Source: Syntrophus sp. (in: bacteria)
GTDB taxonomy: Bacteria; Desulfobacterota; Syntrophia; Syntrophales; UBA5619
Assembly: GCA_013824905.1 (NCBI GenBank)
Contig: PNOO01000166.1
Span: 1-5,625 of the forward strand
DNA length: 5,625 nt
Reading direction: 5' to 3'
Shown: positions 1-5,608 of the stretch, in pieces
How the letters are laid out: each line of letters opens with the position of its first letter
Position numbering within the stretch: position 1 is the first letter of the stretch
Translations under genes and position numbers: made by a program
The notes under the pieces: generated by a model
Databases searched by the model: none
Told to the model about the DNA's origin: nothing
What the model saw: the letters and a program-made list of their open reading frames with translations, nothing else

Positions 1-1170
1 GTCAAGATCAATTGGCGGGGGTACCATTACGATTTCAACCTCCGCGGCGGATTGAAAAAGATTGCGGGCAGGCCGTCCGTGTGGCCCGAGCCCCAGGACG
101 TCCTGAAAAGGACGGACGGGAATCACTTCATTTATTACGGAACCTTCGGTTACGAATCCAGTTACGATCTGATCAAGAACTACTACGTGCCGTTCAACGG
201 CAGGTACGATTGCGATATTTTCCCGGCAAAACCGCTGGAAGGCCGTCATGTCGGGCAGGCGCTGGATGCCTTTGACGGGTTGGTGGAGGAAGCGGGCAGG
301 CTGGCTGAATCGACGGGTTGCGACCGGCCGCGGGAGTTCCTCCGGAAGATTGCGGCCAGAGGCAGGGAGGGACTGGCGAAAGAGGCGAGAACGCTTCACG
401 ACATCATCGGGGCGGACCTGCCGGTCCTGCCGCCCGATACCATCGATGTGGACTACGAAGTCATCCCCCTGATCGTCGCCGAAGGGTGCAGGTATCGTTG
501 CCGATTTTGCCGGTTCAAAACGGCGGGCGGCTTCCGGGTGCGAAGCCGGCAGAACATTGCCGCGCAGATACGGGCACTGAAGGATTTGTATGGCGACGAT
601 CTTGTCAATTACAATTCTCTGGTGCTGGGGCAAAACGATGCCCTGGCGGCGGGGGCGGACATCCTCATCAGTACGGCCCAGATGGCCTACGATCTGTTGA
701 ACCTCTCCTCCTCATTTCATCGAGGCCAGCCCAATCTCTTCATCTTCGGGAGCGTCGATTCTTTTCTTGAGGCGGATCATTCTCTCTTTGATGGGTTGGA
801 TCGTTTGCCCTACCTCACTTCGGTCAATATCGGCCTGGAATCGCCCGATCAGGAGACGCTGGATAGATTGGGCAAGCCGTTGCAGGCGGACCGGGTGAGG
901 GAGGCGTTTCAAAAAATGCAGGAGGTCAACCGATCCTGGTCCAACATCACGGTCAGTTGTAATTTTGTGTTGGGCAGCGATCTCCCTTCCCGGAATGTGG
1001 AGGCCATACAGGCGATGCTCGGGGAAGAGACAAAAGTGAAGGATAAAGGGGTTGCCTACCTGTCACCCCTGATCGGGGCCTCGCAGAGAAGACAGATTTT
1101 GAAAGAGTTCGGGGAGATCAAGAGGACTTCCCCGCTTCCGGTCTTTATTTACATGGCGCAGATGCTGTGA
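1..1170 (+). CDS. Radical SAM protein, 5'-truncated by the window edge
   Basis: The reading frame is open from the first base (frame 1) to the TGA at 1168-1170, giving 389 visible residues; the true start lies upstream. A TTG at 52 could be read as a start, but it has no spaced ribosome binding site and the 17 codons before it look coding. The radical SAM signature CX3CX2C is seen as CRYRCRFC at bases 487-510 (visible Cys 163, 167, 170); this ligates the 4Fe-4S cluster that cleaves S-adenosylmethionine. About 110 residues later comes the string NIGLESPDQETLDRLGK, a typical SAM-binding strand and helix of the Elp3/MiaB/HemN-like radical SAM fold. The roughly 160 residues before the cluster motif match no domain I recognise. 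No B12-binding domain or second Cys cluster is visible. The substrate is unknown. The family call is secure, the function is not. Confidence 0.88.
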   Translation, partial: VKINWRGYHYDFNLRGGLKKIAGRPSVWPEPQDVLKRTDGNHFIYYGTFGYESSYDLIKNYYVPFNGRYDCDIFPAKPLEGRHVGQALDAFDGLVEEAGRLAESTGCDRPREFLRKIAARGREGLAKEARTLHDIIGADLPVLPPDTIDVDYEVIPLIVAEGCRYRCRFCRFKTAGGFRVRSRQNIAAQIRALKDLYGDDLVNYNSLVLGQNDALAAGADILISTAQMAYDLLNLSSSFHRGQPNLFIFGSVDSFLEADHSLFDGLDRLPYLTSVNIGLESPDQETLDRLGKPLQADRVREAFQKMQEVNRSWSNITVSCNFVLGSDLPSRNVEAIQAMLGEETKVKDKGVAYLSPLIGASQRRQILKEFGEIKRTSPLPVFIYMAQML

Positions 1171-1182
1171 GGCGCGTTTTTC

Positions 1183-1210
1183 TTGACAAAGCAGGGACCT
1201 TTCCTATACT
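1183..1210 (+). promoter_or_regulatory. Sigma70-type promoter for the pilT operon
   Basis: A perfect -35 box TTGACA (1183-1188) and a 5-of-6 -10 box TATACT (1205-1210) are separated by 16 bases. The predicted start of transcription is near 1216-1218, giving a leader of about 135 bases before the pilT GTG. It lies just after the radical SAM stop codon, so the pilus genes can be transcribed independently of that gene. Confidence 0.75.
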
Positions 1211-1302
1211 CTTGCCGCCGTGAAGCCGCAACGTTTGAGTGTTTTTGCGGAGGGCGGCGAGTCCAACCACTGGATAAACCCGGAATCGGGAGCGTCACAG
1301 TG
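1211..1302 (+). promoter_or_regulatory. Structured 5' leader of pilT (possible cis-regulatory RNA)
   Basis: Three nested or adjacent stems can be drawn. An outer 9-bp helix pairs 1211-1219 with 1253-1261 (CUUGCCGCC with GGCGGCGAG, one G-U). Inside it, CCGCAA (1226-1231) pairs with UUGCGG (1245-1250). A second domain pairs CACUG (1268-1272) with CAGUG (1298-1302) around a CCCG-GAAU-CGGG hairpin (1279-1290). An alternative helix, GUCCA (1261-1265) with UGGAU (1271-1275), competes with the second domain. No riboswitch class that I know fits. The predicted transcription start near 1217 would remove part of the outer 5' arm, so that helix is the least secure. Confidence 0.4.
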
Positions 1303-1340
1303 CCTTTTATGAAACCAAATGCATGTCTTAGAATCATCTC

Positions 1341-1346
1341 AGGAGG
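1341..1346 (+). promoter_or_regulatory. Ribosome binding site fixing the GTG start of pilT
   Basis: AGGAGG lies 6 bases before the GTG at 1353-1355, a near-perfect Shine-Dalgarno at ideal spacing. It is the main reason to accept a GTG start; the protein then begins MAKIDAFFQLM, as expected for a PilT N-terminus. Confidence 0.85.
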
Positions 1347-1352
1347 CCATCC

Positions 1353-2435
1353 GTGGCAAAGATTGACGCCTTTTTCCAGTTGATGCATGCCCAGGGAGCA
1401 TCGGATCTGCATCTTGTTTCCGGCCAACAGCCGGCCCTCCGGACCCGGGGGGACATGGAGCGGATCAAATACGACGTTCTTACCAATGACGGCCTCAAGG
1501 CGATGATCTACGAGATCACCCCGGAGCACAAGGTCAAACAGTTTGAGGAGACGGGGGACGTGGACTTTGCCTATGAGATCCCGGGGCTCGCCCGTTACCG
1601 GGCCAACTTTTTTCAGCAGCAGTTCGGCTGCGCTGCGGTCTTCCGGGAGATCCCAAGCAAGATCGTCTCCGCCCATGATTTGGGCCTGCCCACGGTCATC
1701 TCCAAGCTGGCCTCCCTCCCGCGAGGGCTTGTCCTTGTCACCGGACCGACGGGAAGCGGCAAGTCGACGACGATTGCGTCGATCATCGATGAGGCCAACA
1801 CGACACGGAGGGACCACATCATCACGATCGAAGACCCGATCGAATTTGTCCACCAGAGCAAGGGCTGCATCGTGAACCACAGGGAGGTCGGACGGCATAC
1901 GAAGTCATTCTCTGCGGCCCTGCGCGGCGCCCTGCGTGAGGACCCGGACATCATTGTCGTCGGCGAGCTCCGCGACCTGGAAACGATTTCGCTTGCCGTC
2001 GAGGCGGCCTCCACCGGTCATCTCGTCTTCGCCACCCTTCATACGACGAGCGCCTCAAAGACCGTCGACCGGATCATCGAGGTGTTCCCCGCCAGTGAGC
2101 AGATGCAGATCCGCTCGACTCTCGCGGAGAGCATCCGTGCCGTCATTTCCCAGGTCCTCTTTAAGCGGATCGACAGGATTGCGCGCTGCGTCGCCTTGGA
2201 GATCCTGATTGCCAACCCCGCAGTCCGGAACCTGATCCGTGAATCGAAGACGTTCCAGCTCCCGTCCATGATGCAGACGGGGAAGAAATACGGGATGCAG
2301 CTTCTGGACGATGCGATCCTCGATCTCCTCAACAAGGGGTGGATCGGCGCGGATGAGGCATACATGAAGGCCAATGACAAGCAGCGGTTCCGGCAGTTCC
2401 TGAAGAACCCGCCGACGGACTTTACCGAGGCGTGA
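1353..2435 (+). CDS. pilT: Type IV pilus retraction ATPase PilT
   Basis: This 360-residue protein is a cytoplasmic hexameric secretion-type ATPase that depolymerises type IV pili, the basis of twitching motility. The N-terminal PAS-like domain carries the PilT string ASDLHL (residues 16-21). The ATPase core follows: Walker A GPTGSGKST (131-139), Asp box ITIEDPIEF (157-165), Walker B region DPDIIVVGELRD (197-208, catalytic Glu205) and His box TGHLVFATLHT (221-231). The C-terminal PilT hallmark AIRNLIRE appears as AVRNLIRES (290-298), which separates PilT from the PilB extension ATPases. Length is close to the usual 345-370 residues. It is the first gene of an apparent operon with its own promoter; the next gene starts 40 bases later. 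Pilin and PilB genes are not in the window. Start choice: GTG with a strong ribosome binding site. The family call is very secure; assigning it as the main retraction motor rather than a paralogue is an inference. Confidence 0.93.
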   Translation: MAKIDAFFQLMHAQGASDLHLVSGQQPALRTRGDMERIKYDVLTNDGLKAMIYEITPEHKVKQFEETGDVDFAYEIPGLARYRANFFQQQFGCAAVFREIPSKIVSAHDLGLPTVISKLASLPRGLVLVTGPTGSGKSTTIASIIDEANTTRRDHIITIEDPIEFVHQSKGCIVNHREVGRHTKSFSAALRGALREDPDIIVVGELRDLETISLAVEAASTGHLVFATLHTTSASKTVDRIIEVFPASEQMQIRSTLAESIRAVISQVLFKRIDRIARCVALEILIANPAVRNLIRESKTFQLPSMMQTGKKYGMQLLDDAILDLLNKGWIGADEAYMKANDKQRFRQFLKNPPTDFTEA

Positions 2436-2475
2436 GAGTCCGGCTTTGCGACGATGATGACAGAGGAGGTGGGCG

Positions 2476-3651
2476 ATGAGGAAGCAGGAGATCGATTATA
2501 TCCTGGGTAGAATGCTCGATTCCCACGAGAATGTGTCGGATGTGAATGTCACGGTGGGAAAATCATTTCAAGTGGAGGCTTCGGGACAGCTCATCGGCGT
2601 GGAGATGGAGCCGCCTTTCCCGGCGCTCACCCCTTTTCAGACGGAGATCTTCGCGCTCAACCTGATCGATCAAGACCGGCGGCTGACGGAGAACCTCCTG
2701 GCCCAGGGGTCGTGCGATAGCTCGTATGAACTGCCCGGGAAGGCCCGCTTCCGGGTGAACATCTTCTCCCAGAGGGGCAATTACTCCATCGTTCTCCGTA
2801 AGCTGGAGACACGGATTCCCACCTTCAAGGACATGAACCTCCCCGATGTGTTTTACAAGATGGCCGAGGAGAAAAACGGGATCATCCTCGTGACCGGCGC
2901 GACGGGGGCCGGCAAGTCGACGTCGCTTGCCGCGCTCTTGAACGAGATCAACGAACACAAGTCGGTCCACGTCATCACGCTCGAGGATCCGGTCGAGTTC
3001 TCCCATCCCCACAAAAAGGCCACCTTCAATCAGCGGGAGATCGGGAACGACTTCGACACCTTCGCCAGCGGCCTGCGCGCGGCGCTGCGCCAGGCGCCGA
3101 AGGTGATCCTCGTCGGCGAGATGCGGGACCGGGAGACGGTGGAGATCGCCCTTTCCGCCGCGGAGACGGGCCATCTGGTCCTGAGCACCCTCCATACGGT
3201 CAACGCCGGCCAGACGATCAACCGCATCCTCGGCATGTTCTCCACCGAGGAGGAGACCCAGGTCCGTATCCGGCTGGCCGACACTGTCCGCTGGATCGCC
3301 TGCCAGCGCCTCCTTCCCAGAGAGGGGGGCGGCCGCGTGGCTGCCTTCGAGATCCTGGGGGCGAACCTCCGGGTGAAGGATACGATCCTCAACGGCGAAT
3401 CGGAGATGAAAACCTTCCAGGAGATTATCGAGGCGGGGAAGGCCTTCGGAATGATCACCTTCGACGACTATATCATCGACCTCTTCAGTAAGGGGTTGAT
3501 CAGCGAGGAGACGGGAAAGGCTTACGCTACCAATAAGGGTGTCGTCGGCCGCGGCATCGATAGTGTCAAGAGTTCCAAAGGACAAGCCACGACCGACATC
3601 GGCAGGCTCGAAGTGGACAAGGACTACGGGAAACCGGCGAAAAGATTCTGA
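2476..3651 (+). CDS. Second PilT/PilU-family pilus retraction ATPase
   Basis: This 391-residue protein is a PilT-like hexameric ATPase. Seen in order: an N-terminal domain in which the PilT string SDLHL is replaced by SDVNV (residues 21-25), Walker A GATGAGKST (141-149), Asp box ITLEDPVEF (167-175), Walker B region APKVILVGEMRD (207-218, Glu215) and His box TGHLVLSTLHT (231-241). The catalytic set is intact, so it should hydrolyse ATP. It differs from the upstream PilT in three ways: DPD before the Walker B strand is APK, the AIRNLIRE motif is replaced by NLRVKDTILNGES (297-309), and a polar tail runs from about 355 to 391. This resembles PilU and the extra PilT copies of delta-proteobacteria, which assist or modulate PilT. 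The ATG at 2476 follows GAGGAGGT (2463-2470) by 5 bases. It is 40 bases after pilT and presumably cotranscribed. Paralogue type (PilU or another PilT) is not settled. Confidence 0.88.
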   Translation: MRKQEIDYILGRMLDSHENVSDVNVTVGKSFQVEASGQLIGVEMEPPFPALTPFQTEIFALNLIDQDRRLTENLLAQGSCDSSYELPGKARFRVNIFSQRGNYSIVLRKLETRIPTFKDMNLPDVFYKMAEEKNGIILVTGATGAGKSTSLAALLNEINEHKSVHVITLEDPVEFSHPHKKATFNQREIGNDFDTFASGLRAALRQAPKVILVGEMRDRETVEIALSAAETGHLVLSTLHTVNAGQTINRILGMFSTEEETQVRIRLADTVRWIACQRLLPREGGGRVAAFEILGANLRVKDTILNGESEMKTFQEIIEAGKAFGMITFDDYIIDLFSKGLISEETGKAYATNKGVVGRGIDSVKSSKGQATTDIGRLEVDKDYGKPAKRF

Positions 3652-3675
3652 GGATTTAAGGAAAGGGAACAGGAG

Positions 3676-4191
3676 ATGAAAGAGGAAAAAACCCTTTTGA
3701 ATAAAATGGCTTCTGATGATTACGACTTCGTGGACCGGGCGCTCGATTTCGTGGGGGAGGTGGGCGCGACGGCCCTGGTCTGTGAACCCGATCCGGCCGT
3801 CCGGAAGAAGATCGGTGATGACCTGAAGGAACAGGGGTACCAGATCACGACACCGGCGACGGCCAAAGACGCGCTCAATGCCATGCGCTTTCACCTCTTC
3901 GATGTCGTTGTCCTCAACGAGCTCTTCGACACGGAGGACCCGAAGACAAATGCCGTACTTTCGTATCTGGAAAGCATGGCCATGGCCACACGGCGCCGGT
4001 TCTTCGTGGCCCTGATCGGCGGGACCTGCCGGACGATGGACAAAATGGCCGCCTTCAACCGGAGCGTCAATATCGTCATCAATATCCAGAGTATTGATAA
4101 CATGACGAATATCATCAAACGGGGAGTGGCCGACAACAGGGCCTTCTACCACATCTTCCAGGAGACACTGCAGAAGATGGGGAAGGTGTGA
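3676..4191 (+). CDS. Degenerate receiver-domain (pseudo-response-regulator) protein
   Basis: The 171-residue protein has no DNA-binding or enzymatic output domain. After an acidic N-terminal segment (about residues 1-30) it shows a CheY-like pattern: beta-1 ALVCEPDPAVRKK (33-45, where the usual acidic pair is Glu37-Pro38), then DVVVLNELF (76-84), then FVALIGG (110-116) and VNIVINIQS (131-139). The phospho-acceptor Asp is Asn81, the conserved Thr/Ser of beta-4 is Gly, and the conserved Lys of beta-5 is Asn136. Phosphorylation is therefore unlikely. It starts 24 bases after the second PilT-like ATPase, so it is probably an adaptor or regulator of pilus retraction; that role is inferred from position. 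AGGAG lies directly against the ATG; the better spaced AAGGAAAGGG (3658-3667) is the likely ribosome binding site. An in-frame ATG at 3706 has no such site. Confidence 0.75.
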   Translation: MKEEKTLLNKMASDDYDFVDRALDFVGEVGATALVCEPDPAVRKKIGDDLKEQGYQITTPATAKDALNAMRFHLFDVVVLNELFDTEDPKTNAVLSYLESMAMATRRRFFVALIGGTCRTMDKMAAFNRSVNIVINIQSIDNMTNIIKRGVADNRAFYHIFQETLQKMGKV

Positions 4192-4218
4192 GGTTTCGGC
4201 GAAGGGTGAATAAAAGAA

Positions 4219-4252
4219 AAACCCCGGAAACCGTCACCGGTTTCCGGGGTTT
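4219..4252. terminator. Bidirectional intrinsic terminator between converging genes
   Basis: A perfect 15-bp inverted repeat (4219-4233 with 4238-4252) encloses a 4-base loop. Read on the - strand, the stem runs into TTTTTCTTTTATTC, a good U-tract, so it is a strong terminator for the HesB-like gene, whose stop codon is 4 bases away. Read on the + strand, it ends only in GGGGTTTGATC, a weaker tail, but it lies 27 bases after the pilT operon's last stop and probably ends that transcript too. Confidence 0.9.
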
Positions 4253-4256
4253 GATC

Positions 4257-4571
4257 TCAGCAGCTGCATGAGGAGCCGCAGGCGCTTTCCTGACTCAGGC
4301 TGGAGTTCAGTTTGAATCCCCCCCCGCGCGGTGTGTCGATAAAATCGACTTCAATGGGTTTGACCTTTTCATAAAGGGTCTTTTCGACCAGGAATTTTAC
4401 ACCCCGATCCTCAAATACTTCATCACCCGTTGTTGACTCATCCAGAGCCATGCCCAATGAGGGCCCGGATCAGCCGCCCTCTTGCATCACGACCCTGATG
4501 GAAGGGGCCTCGGGGCGACTCTTAAGGAATTCCTTAATCATCTCGCTCGCTTTTTCAGATACGGAAAACAT
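4257..4571 (-). CDS. HesB/IscA-like selenoprotein (in-frame TGA read as selenocysteine)
   Basis: Read from the ATG at 4571, the frame gives 104 residues if TGA at 4470-4472 is decoded as selenocysteine at residue 34. Both sides of the TGA are in one frame and belong to the HesB/IscA (A-type Fe-S carrier) fold: before it MFSVSEKASEMIKEFL and SIRVVMQEGG, after it SGPSLGMALDE and then IEVDFIDTPRGGGFKLN. The A-type family has Cys at exactly this point (compare Cys35 of E. coli IscA), and the C-terminal Cys pair is present here as CGSSCSC (Cys98, 102, 104). The HesB-like family is an established selenoprotein group with Sec at this Cys. Likely role: cytoplasmic Fe-S cluster assembly or transfer, or a redox variant of it. 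An AAAGGAG site (4578-4584) lies 6 bases before the ATG, which favours translation from there. Automatic annotation would call only the 3' part (4257-4457) or a pseudogene. Alternatives are a nonsense mutation or sequencing error. Confidence 0.85.
4437..4461 (-). promoter_or_regulatory. Candidate bacterial SECIS stem-loop after the Sec UGA
   Basis: Starting 8 bases after the UGA on the - strand, CUCAU (4461-4457) pairs with AUGAG (4441-4437), and inside it GGGC (4455-4452) pairs with GCUC (4448-4445, one G-U) around an AUG loop (4451-4449). The loop starts 19 bases after the UGA, similar to E. coli fdhF. The loop is small and its G is in third rather than first or second place, so the fit to the bacterial consensus is partial. 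Confidence 0.45.
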
Positions 4572-4588
4572 GTTACTCTCCTTTGTGT

Positions 4589-4644
4589 GGGCTTATAGCC
4601 CGACAGAATTTCACTTAAATTAACGATAAAATCCCATTTGTCAA
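4589..4644 (-). promoter_or_regulatory. Possible promoter elements before the HesB-like gene
   Basis: Within the 107-base gap after the cytochrome gene, the - strand has a perfect TTGACA (4644-4639), but the hexamer 15 bases on (TAATTT, 4623-4618) is a poor -10. Nearer the gene, TATAAG (4597-4592) is a 5-of-6 -10 box with no good -35; it sits inside a small inverted repeat, GGGCT-ATA-AGCCC (4601-4589). No single convincing promoter emerges, so cotranscription with the upstream cytochrome gene remains possible. A run of seven U (4672-4666) follows the cytochrome stop without a strong hairpin. Confidence 0.3.
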
Positions 4645-4678
4645 ATAGTTTTTTCATGGTTTCACAAAAAAAGCCCGT

Positions 4679-5443
4679 TTACATCTTGTGGCAGCGGTCG
4701 CAATTCTCCTTTACGGAGAAGGCCTCTTTGCTGTCTATGTGACAGGCGCCGCAAGATTTTCCCCCCTCCATCTCCGCCATCGTTATTCTCTTGTTTTTCG
4801 CGGAGGGAAGGTAGAGCTTGACATGGCAATCTCCGCACTTGTACAGGCCAGTGTGAAATTCGTGGCTGAATTTGACATCCCCCGAATCCTTCAGCTTGAA
4901 GTCGACTTCTTTTACGGGATGGCACTTGATACATTCATCCGTCTTAAAGGCTTCTTTGCCGTTGTGACAGGCGCCGCAGGACTTTCCTTTATCCATCAAG
5001 GCCATGGGGACCGGCTTTTTCACCGCCAGATCGAAGATCTTGGGGTGGCAGACGTCGCATTTCCCATCGCGGAGATGTTTCTTGTGACTGAAAGTCACCG
5101 GTCCCGTTTCTTTCACTTTGATGCTGACATTCGCCACTTGATGACATTGGATGCATTCCTTCAGGTCAAAGGCCCGCTTGCCGTTGTGACAGGCGCCGCA
5201 GGACTTGCCTTTTTCCATATCAGCCATGGTGTATCGGTTCTTGACCCTGAGGTTGAAAATGGCATTGTGGCAGGTCTTGCAGTTATTCTTTATACCCTCC
5301 TGTTTGAAGTGCTGGTTGTGGTCGAATACGACCTTACCGAAATTGGCTGTCTTGAATGTGACATCTTTGATGTTGATCGCATAGGCGAAAGAGCCAATGA
5401 AGATCGTGATGATCAATATAAAAAAAGCGGGCCGCTGCCTCAT
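4679..5443 (-). CDS. Nine-heme c7-type periplasmic cytochrome c (three triheme repeats)
   Basis: The 254-residue protein opens with a signal peptide (hydrophobic 6-21, probable cleavage after AYA at 22), so it acts outside the cytoplasmic membrane. It has nine CXXCH heme sites at residues 55, 82, 97, 129, 156, 171, 203, 231 and 248, arranged as three tandem units of 74-77 residues. Each unit begins with an HXXH pair (His42/45, 120/123, 194/197) and contains the string GKSCGACH. This is the c7-type triheme domain known from Geobacter PpcA-like and polymeric nanowire cytochromes. Each repeat has MAxM (Met73/76, 147/150, 222/225) where PpcA has a distal His, so one His-Met heme per unit is likely. 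Probable role: moving electrons through the periplasm; partners are unknown. The ATG follows GGAGG (5449-5453) by 5 bases. Number of hemes and family are secure. Confidence 0.93.
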   Translation of the reverse strand: MRQRPAFFILIITIFIGSFAYAINIKDVTFKTANFGKVVFDHNQHFKQEGIKNNCKTCHNAIFNLRVKNRYTMADMEKGKSCGACHNGKRAFDLKECIQCHQVANVSIKVKETGPVTFSHKKHLRDGKCDVCHPKIFDLAVKKPVPMALMDKGKSCGACHNGKEAFKTDECIKCHPVKEVDFKLKDSGDVKFSHEFHTGLYKCGDCHVKLYLPSAKNKRITMAEMEGGKSCGACHIDSKEAFSVKENCDRCHKM

Positions 5444-5454
5444 GACTGCCTCCG

Positions 5455-5498
5455 AAAAATAAAATAAGGACAGAATCTCAGATCACTGAGACCGTCCT
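5455..5498 (-). terminator. Terminator-like hairpin just before the cytochrome ribosome binding site
   Basis: On the - strand, AGGACGGUCUCAG (5498-5486) pairs with CUGAGA plus CUGUCCU (5481-5476 and 5473-5467): 13 bp with one G-U, a 2-base UU bulge and a UGAU loop. It is followed at once by UAUUUUAUUUUU (5466-5455), and the GGAGG of the cytochrome gene begins 2 bases later. It is either an attenuator in this gene's leader or the terminator of a gene lying beyond the window. Confidence 0.6.
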
Positions 5499-5532
5499 GT
5501 CTACTGCGCAGGCTGTCGATCACAAAAACACG

Positions 5533-5563
5533 GCAGCGGGCACGGGAATAAACGGCCCGCCGC
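5533..5563 (-). promoter_or_regulatory. GC-rich hairpin in the cytochrome leader
   Basis: On the - strand, GCGGCGGGC (5563-5555) pairs with GCCCGCUGC (5541-5533): 9 bp with one G-U and a 13-base loop. It is enclosed by an outer 6-bp helix, GAUCAC (5574-5569) with GUGAUC (5523-5518). A U5 run (5528-5524) lies just after the inner stem. Confidence 0.5.
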
Positions 5564-5579
5564 TCCCAGTGATCTTGAA

Positions 5580-5608
5580 ACCATAGAAAAATACCCGCGA
5601 TTAGTCAA
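5580..5608 (-). promoter_or_regulatory. Sigma70-type promoter for the cytochrome gene
   Basis: On the - strand, a -35 box TTGACT (5608-5603, 5 of 6) and a -10 box TATGGT (5585-5580, 4 of 6) are separated by exactly 17 bases. Transcription would start near 5573, giving a leader of about 130 bases, unusually long and full of inverted repeats. Confidence 0.55.

Noticed and set aside
1262..1302. Resemblance of the pilT leader (CCACTG, AAACCCGG, GGGAGCG) to part of a cobalamin riboswitch
   Set aside because: The B12 box and the other conserved core elements are absent, and the order and spacing do not fit; the similarity is only a few short strings.
1183..1383. 66-codon + strand frame overlapping the pilT start, including an ATG at 1309
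   Set aside because: It begins inside the promoter, has no ribosome binding site and no recognisable product; it is a by-product of the leader sequence.
2563..4152. 529-codon open frame on the - strand opposite the second PilT-like gene and the receiver gene
   Set aside because: It lies antisense to two genes with clear domain motifs; its translation is rich in Arg, His, Asp and Glu with no recognisable domain, typical of a shadow frame in GC-rich DNA.
4257..4457. Short HesB C-terminal frame starting at the TTG at 4457
   Set aside because: It would lack the first strands of the fold and the position-34 ligand, and there is no ribosome binding site; the full frame through the TGA explains the sequence better.
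4666..4690. Seven-U tract after the cytochrome stop as an intrinsic terminator
   Set aside because: Only very short, distant pairings can be drawn before the U run, so there is no convincing hairpin.
4688..5467. 259-codon open frame on the + strand across the cytochrome gene
   Set aside because: It is the mirror of the repetitive heme-binding sequence; the repeated VVTGAAGL strings are just the complement of the CXXCH repeats. The - strand gene has signal peptide, ribosome site and nine heme motifs.
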